Source: Sarcophilus harrisii (lineage: Eukaryota; Chordata; Mammalia; Dasyuromorphia; Dasyuridae). Taken from it: a stretch of 64,000 nt of DNA. The notes under the pieces were generated by a model that was given only the letters and a program-made list of their open reading frames with translations, searched no databases and was not told where the DNA came from. Location of the stretch: NCBI RefSeq assembly GCF_902635505.1, contig NC_045427.1, positions 58,244,539 to 58,308,538 of the forward strand. Reading direction: 5' to 3'. The translations under genes and the position numbers were made by a program. Below are positions 57,431 to 64,000 of the stretch, in pieces; within the stretch, counting starts at the first letter, position 1, and every line of letters starts with the position of its first letter.

Positions 57431-58314
57431 CTTTCTGAGTGTGGATCACAACATAGTATTTTTACCTTTTAAAGTTGTTGTTTCCTTGTTCTCAGAATAA
57501 TTTTTTAAAAGTTGATAATGGAAGGAAATGCTAAGTTATAGCTAAAGGTTAATGAAAATAAAGATGTAATTCTTTTCCCATACAAGTTTACAACTCCCTA
57601 AATCTGTCTGAAGACTTAAGAGTCAGAACATTTCCTTCATAGGATTCATGACTAAGGAATCTGATTTCATTAGTGTGGATATTCCCTGCATTGAGGCAGC
57701 TCTCAAGCTATCCATGCCTTTTCAAAGTGTGATTCTTTGATCATGATTTTCCATAAATTCCCCCCAGAGATCCACACAACTAATTAAAGGACTTTTAGGT
57801 TATTTTTTAAAAAATCTATTCTGTGGGTACCATTGCAACATTCAGGTTTTTCATCTTTCATCTTTTATTCTTGCTGCATGACTCATTTACCACCCTCTTT
57901 TCCTCTAGGGTATTTCTTTGCTGATAACTTTTTGGTACTAGTCATTTACTTATACTCACTTTATGTATTTCCATTGCCCTTTGGGTCATCATAATTTTTA
58001 TTTATTTATTTTTGGATGTTGTGGTGTTCCTTGATAAGTATCTATATTATAGGGAAAACGTTAGTGTTTTTCTAAATGAAAGTTTGTGTCAGGTTGAAGT
58101 TTGTGATTTTTGAAAATACTTTTAAATTTCCAAAATAAAATCTAACCTACCTACCTCCTTCTCTTCAATTTTTGGGTCCTGCTTATCTGTTTTCAATACC
58201 TGGCAGTGATACATGTACTGATAGACTAGCTCAATGAGTTGACAATACTACAACTTGTTAGGCTGGGAGCAGTATACATTATTCATGAATTTATTATTAC
58301 CTGTGTATCTTGCT
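57431..58314. other. Unassigned sequence downstream of the second CpG island
   Basis: No gene or named repeat is recognised. The sequence is moderately AT-rich. Confidence 0.4.
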
Positions 58315-58330
58315 AAACTGATATCTTTTT

Positions 58331-58822
58331 TAAAAATTTTTAATAGCTTTTTATTTACAAGTTATATGGATTAGTAATTTTACAGCATTTACAATTGCCA
58401 AACCTTTTGTTCCAATTTTTCCCCTCTTTCCCCCTACTCCCTCCCCTAGATGGCAGGATGATCAATACATATTAAATATGTTAAAGTATAAATTAAATGC
58501 AAAATAAGTATACATAGCCAAACCATTGTTTTGCTGTTCAAAAAGAATCGGACTCTGAAATAGTGTACAATTAACCCGTGAAGAAAATAAAAAATGCAGG
58601 CAGACAAAAATATAGGGATGGGGAATTCTGTGTAATGGTTCTTAGTCATCTCCCAGAGTTCTTTCGCTGGGCGTAGCTGGTTCAGTTCATTACTGCTCCA
58701 TTGGAACTGATTTGGTTCATCTCATTGCTGAGGATGGCCCGGTCCATCAGAATTGATCATCATATAGTATTGTTTTTGAAGTACATAATGATCTCCTGGT
58801 CCTGCTCATTTCACTTAGCATC
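58331..58822 (-). mobile_element. 5'-truncated L1
   Basis: TTTTTAATAGCTTTTTATTT begins the reversed 3' end. It is bordered by AAACTGATATCTTTTTT and AAACTGATATTTTTTTA, the target-site duplication. Confidence 0.9.
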
Positions 58823-59199
58823 AAACTGATATTTTTTTAATGGTTTTGAACCTCACTGAGCCCCTGTGATATTTTAGGATTGCTGCAATTATCACAATAT
58901 TATTCACAAGCAGGAGCATCTGAGGACTTCACCATTTCTAGTGAATTCCTCTTCCGTTTGGACACTGCAAAGGAAAAGGGAATACTGGAGGAATATTTTT
59001 AAAAGACCAAGTGAAAGGATAGGATTAAATTTATAATGGCCACTGTGGAAAGATTATGGAATTAGTACTCTCCACATGGTCTAGTAAATAAGTCAGGTAG
59101 TATACAATATGGGTTTCTATATAGCACCTGCATTTGAAACCACTTTGATGATCCATCTCCACATAACAGAATGGAGCCTTCACTTAGCTGACAAACTGT

Positions 59200-59685
59200 T
59201 TGTACTAAAGCCCAGATCTGACCATATAATTACCCTATTCAATAAACTTTAAAAATGTCCTAATGTCCTTAGGGTTAAATACAAACATTACCCTTTACAA
59301 TGTAGTCTCAGTTTACCTTTCCAGCCTTATTAATGTACAGAAAACCCCTCTTTACAAACTCTCCAGACAGGCAAAAGGGCCTTAAATATACACATTATCT
59401 CCTTTCTCTATCTGTGCTAAGGCCACCTCCCATGCCAGAGTTTTCCTTTGTAAAATCCCTAAATCCTTATTTTCCTTCAACATTAACCTCCTACCTGAAA
59501 CTTTCCCTGATTTCCTAGCTGCTATTTTTTATGTGGACATATGTATATGTATATGCACATATCTCCCATTATATAATGTAATCTCTTTCAGGGCAACTGT
59601 CACATTTGTCTTTGCCTTCCTAGCATCTATGCATAGGGCATGGTACATATAAGTTCTTAATGCTTGTAGATTGGTTCAAAAATTA
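59200..59685 (+). mobile_element. L2 3' region
   Basis: Sense L2: CTTTCCAGCCTTATTAATGT, CTTTCCCTGATTTCCTAGCT, then AAGTTCTTAATGCTTGTAGA. Confidence 0.8.
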
Positions 59686-59689
59686 TGTT

Positions 59690-60540
59690 TTCTAATGATT
59701 AGCTTGTTTTAATAAAGTTTTAAAATAAGAACAATGTTATATCACTTTTACTTGAAGATTTCTTTTTATCTTCTCATTGTCTATAACACATACAGTGGTC
59801 TTGAAGAAAAAAATGATTTTTTTCCCTTTATAATTATCCTTATTTGGGTTGTCAGTCCTAACCATTGAAAAATCAAATGAGAATAGTGAAATTATAAACC
59901 ACAACATAGGCTTCTTATACTAATGGTGCTAATTTTTATACATTAGAATATTGTTTCTTTTCTTAATTTTCTGAGAAAAAAATAGTTGTCCCTAGGCTTA
60001 AAGAAACAGTGGAGATAGATTTTTCTAACAATATTAGGAACATGGTTTTCCTATTAAATTTTGAATTTCATGACAATACTAGACTTGATTGTTAGGAATT
60101 CAAACTATAAATTGGGAGACTGAGGGATTATTTTTGAAACCATGTTGGAAGAAAAAACAGGTGGAGTCTGGAAAGTCACTTACTTTCCCTGGGAGACTGG
60201 ACTTTGTATATTTGTCCTGCTCTAAACCCTGTAATCCTCTATGCTCCTGCTACTGAGGAAAAATTTTGTTCCATAAGAACAAAAAACAAAACTTAGTTTC
60301 CAGCTGCCATTGACAATGTTAAGAAAATTAAATGTTTTAACATTACACTTATATAGTTTTGAATGAGAGTTCTTTTTTGGGGGGGAGGGGTTTAAAACAG
60401 TGCACAGATTTTCACTGCTCTATAAAAGTGTGATTAGCTCGATAGTTTAAATCATTACTGCTAAATCATGAATAATAGTCATTTAGTTAATTTTTCTAGG
60501 TACATTTTCTCTTTTTTATGCTACCCTTTATTTTTATTTA
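59690..60540. other. Unassigned sequence
   Basis: No gene or repeat that I can name. A G-run lies near 60380. Confidence 0.4.
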
Positions 60541-60549
60541 CTTTATTTT

Positions 60550-62219
60550 TTTAGGGGAAAAAAAAGCAGAAAAGAAAAGCAGAACAGAACATTATCAAGT
60601 GCCCATCAGAACATCCAGAAGGATTCAAAATATATAACAACAAATTACCAGTTCAAGAAAGTACATATATTAGAAGAAATTATATTCATGAGTGTCCATC
60701 TTTTCTTTATTTCCTTGGAAATTATTCTTTAGTTCTCTGCTGTGAACCTTTTTCACTTTATTCTTTTTTTCCTCCTTTCCTCTCCCCCATCACCCTCAAG
60801 CAGGCTATAGTTAAGAAAGGATATATTTATGTATACATAGGTAGATATATACATACATATACATACACACACCCACACACACACCCCTTTTCTTTTCCTA
60901 CTGACCCTTTGTTTTAATTCTGCTCCTTAACTTATCTTGCTATAACTTAACCTCCCCCCACCCATGGATCCCTCCCTTGTTTTCTTCCCTCACCCTTTGC
61001 TTCCCTATCTATCCAATACTCCCCTCTTATTTTTTCATAAATTTTGGAGGGTGCTATACCCTTCATAGATATATACTATTGCCTATTTAACCCATTTCCG
61101 ATGTAAGTAGGTTTTCAGAACTACAAGCTCTCCTTTCATCTCTAATGCCTCTGTGTCTATTCTTCCTCCTCACCTCATTTGTATGACATGATTACTATTT
61201 TTATCTTAACTCTTCCCCAATCTCTCTTTTGAACTGCCCAGTAGTTGATGTCAATTATAAACATATGGTATACATTTCTCACGTAAAAAAAAAAAAAAAA
61301 AAAAAAAAAACATAAACAGTTTGTCCATGTTGAGTTCCTTGAAATTGATTTTTGATATTGGCTCTTATATGTTAAATTTTCTATTAAGTTCAGGTTTGTT
61401 TGATAGAAAGTCCTGGAAATCTACAAGTTTGTTGAATATCCATTTTTTCTCATGCAATATTATAGATAATTTTTCTAGATATATGGCTGCCATCCTTATT
61501 CTTTTGATTGTTGACAGATACGATTCCAGGACCTGTGGTTTTTTATTGTGGCTGCTGCTAAGTCCTGTGCAATTCTAATTGTAGCTCCAGGGTATGTGAA
61601 TTTTTTTTTCTTGTTCCTTGTAAAATTTTCTTTGATCTGGGGTTTTTGAAATTTGGCTATAATATTCCTATGTGTTTTCCACAAAGGCTCTCTTTTGAGG
61701 TGTTGATTCGTCTTCACTTTTCCCATGTAAGTTTTTATAGTGGAGTTCTTTCTTCTTTGCCTATTCATTTTTTTTTTTTTTTTTTTAAATAAAAAGTATT
61801 AGTGTAATTCCCTTCTGATCTGGAATCCAAACCAAGAGCTCCACTGCCTCTGCACTCTTGGGTGCTGGTTCCTTCTCACCCATGATTGTGTCTACAGCAT
61901 AGTGGGGCCTAGTGTTTTTAATCAGTCAAAGTTCCCTCGGTTTGCCCAGACTCTGACCCTGGTCTCCTTACATTGTCTGGGAGGTGAAAGTTTCTGGCTG
62001 TACACAGCTCTTGCCAGGACTCCCTACTTGGTGTTTCTGGGAAGCTAGCCTTCACTTCCTAGTGGTTAATCTCTGGTCTGGGGACTTTCTTCAGAACTTC
62101 ACACCTATGTTGGCCCTGAGACACAAATTTGTTCTATTTATGGGGGAAATCTGGAGAGCTTGAAATTTAGCAATCTACTCTGCCATCTTCCCAGATGTGT
62201 ATGTTTTCTCAAGTTAAAC
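60550..62219 (-). mobile_element. L1-derived element with ORF1 remains
   Basis: The minus strand at 61496-61768 encodes TYPGATIRIAQDLAAATIKN, matching the C-terminal domain of L1 ORF1p. The high-coordinate end (CTCTGCCATCTTCCCAGATG) resembles an L1 5' end in reverse. It holds a 26-27-base A run near 61286. Outer limits are approximate. It may be HAL1-like. Confidence 0.6.
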
Positions 62220-62235
62220 CTTGCTTGTATTTGTT

Positions 62236-63903
62236 TTTTTTATTTTTTTTATTTTTTATTTTTTTATTTAATAGCCTTTTATTTACAGGATATATGCATG
62301 GGTAACTTTACAGCATTAACAATTGCCAAACCTCTTGTTCCAATTTTTCACCTCTTACCCCCCACCCCCTCCCCCAGATGGCAGGATGACCAGTAGATGG
62401 TAAGTACATTAAAATATAAATTAGATACACAATAAGTATACCTGACCAAAACGTTATTTTGCTGTATAAAAAGAATCAGACTCTGAAATATTGTACAATT
62501 AGCTTGTGAAGGAAATCAAAAATGCAGGTGGGCATAAATATAGGGATTGGGAATTCAATGTAATGGTTTTTAGTCATCACCCAGAGTTCTTTCTCTGGGT
62601 ATAGCTGATTCAGCTCATTACTGCTCCATTGGAAATGATTTGGTTGATCTTGTTGCTGAGGATGGCCTGGTCCATCAGAACTGGTCATCATATAGTATTG
62701 TTGTTGAAGTATATAATGATCTCCTGGTCCTGCTCATTTCACTCAGCATCAGTTCGTGTAAGTCTCTCCAGGCCTTTCTGAAATCATCCTGTTGGTCATT
62801 TCTTACAGAACAGTAATATTCCATAATATTCATATACCACAATTTATTCAGCCATTCTCCAACTGATGGGCATCCATTCAGTTTCCAGTTTCGAGCCACT
62901 ACAAAAAGGGCTGCCACAAACATTCGTGCACATACAGGTCCCTTTCCCTTCTTTATAATCTCTTTGGGATATAATCCCAGTAGTAACACTGCTGGATCAA
63001 AGGGTATGCACAGTGTGATAACTTTTTGAGCATAGTTCCAAACTACTCTCCAGAATGGTTGGATTCGTTCACAACTCCACCAACAATGCATCAATGTCCC
63101 AGTTTTCCCGCATCCCCTCCAACAATCATCATTATTTTTTCCTGTCATTTTAGCCAATCTGACAGGTGTGTAGTGGTATCTTAGAGTTGTCTTAATTTGC
63201 ATTTCTCTGATTAATAACGACTTGGAGCATCTTTTCATATGACTAGAAATAGTTTCAATTTCTTCATCTGAGAATTGTCTGTTCATATCCTTTGACCATT
63301 TTTCAATTGAAGAATGGCTTGATTTTTTATAAATTAGAGTTAATTCTTTATATATTTTGGAAATGAGGCCTTTATCAGAACCTTTGACTGTAAAAATATT
63401 TTCCCAGTTTATTGCTTCCCTTCTAATCTTGTCTGCATTAGTTTTGTTTGTACAAAAACTTTTCAGTTTGGTATAATCGAAATTTTCTATTTTGTGATCA
63501 GTAATGATCTCTAGTTCTGCTTTGGTCATAAAGATCTTCCCCTTCCACAGGTCTGAGAGGTAAACTATCCTGTGTTCCTCTAATTTATTAATAATTTAAT
63601 TCTTTATGCCTAGGTCATGAACCCATTTTGACCTTATCTTGGTGTACGGTGTTAAGTGTGGATCAATGCCTAGTTTCTGCCATATTAATTTCCAATTTTC
63701 CCAGCAATTTTTATCAAACAGTAAGTTCTTATCCCAAAAGCTGGGGTCTTTGGGTTTGTCAAAGACTAGGTTGCTGTATTTGTTGACTGTTTTATCCCTT
63801 GAACCTAACCTATTCCACTGATCAACTAATCTATTCCTTAGCCAATACCAAATAGTTTTGGTAACTGCTGCTCTATAATATAATTTTAGATCTGGTACAG
63901 CTA
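62236..63903 (-). mobile_element. Youngest L1 in the window, 5'-truncated, long ORF2 remnant
   Basis: T-rich end, then AATAGCCTTTTATTTACAGG, then ORF2 on the minus strand. An open stretch at 62675-63529 gives 284 residues, including [20 protein letters not shown] and RLAKMTGKNNDDCWRGCGKT; the latter contains part of the C-terminal cysteine-rich motif. A second stretch from 63596 ([18 protein letters not shown]) is out of frame with it. CTTGCTTGTATTTGTT is exact at both ends (62220-62235 and 63904-63919). It inserted into or beside the older L1 at 60550-62219. Confidence 0.95.
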
Positions 63904-64000
63904 CTTGCTTGTATTTGTTAAGGATGATGACAATGAAAATGAGAATTATGATTTTAGTATGAATGAGATATAAGGGCAAAGGGTAAGAAAAACTAGGCAC

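Noticed and set aside
61286-61312. Poly(A) run as the end of a processed retrocopy
   Set aside because: No gene-like sequence precedes it. It lies in an L1-derived element and has no matching target-site duplication that I could find.
62675-63529. 284-codon open frame as a host gene
   Set aside because: It is the C-terminal part of L1 ORF2 in a 5'-truncated copy with a perfect target-site duplication.
55230-64000. Coding exons of TERB1 or another gene
   Set aside because: I looked for conserved peptides bordered by splice signals and recognised none. All longer frames belong to L1, L2 or simple repeats.

Overview
The window is a stretch of vertebrate nuclear DNA, almost certainly from a marsupial. 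The clues are many copies of a tRNA-derived SINE of the Mar1/WSINE1 type, a marsupial L1 family with recognisable ORF2 protein remains, and abundant ancient L2, MIR, CR1/L3-like and RTE-like relics. I cannot fix the species. I see no bacterial, phage, CRISPR or plasmid-like features.

The one gene I can read with confidence is NAE1 (APPBP1), the regulatory half of the NEDD8-activating E1 enzyme. It lies on the + strand and is complete: a CpG-island promoter (about 780-1770), 20 coding exons from 1536 to 45318, and a polyadenylation signal at 45426. The joined exons give 1611 nt, or 536 codons plus a stop. Every junction is GT-AG and every phase matches its neighbour. I see no frameshift or premature stop.

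The introns are layered transposon graveyards. Intron 1 opens with a 45-bp minisatellite of about 1.7 kb (1795-3480). It then holds an L2 element split by an L1-derived (HAL1-like) insertion. Introns 2-19 carry antisense L2 remnants split by younger L1, HAL1-like and SINE insertions, several with clear target-site duplications. Smaller local duplications flank exon 7, precede exon 10 and lie in intron 15. A 70-bp L1 tail has landed just past the splice donor of exon 12.

Downstream of NAE1 (45.5-64 kb) the sequence is a further mosaic of L1, L2, SINEs and three LTR fossils. It also contains a second CpG island (about 54.23-54.96 kb) with ETS- and E2F-like sites, which looks like the promoter of another gene. 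In human, TERB1 follows NAE1 in the same orientation, so TERB1 is the natural candidate, but I recognise no coding exon of it here. An inverted repeat with arms of about 180 bp (55.05-55.23 and 56.53-56.71 kb) follows this island. The window ends in an L1 tail with a 284-residue open stretch of ORF2 and a perfect 16-bp target-site duplication.

I found no new gene system. The points most worth a second look are the minisatellite beside the NAE1 promoter, the inverted repeat, the direct repeats around exon 7, the L1 tail at the exon 12 donor and the unassigned CpG island.
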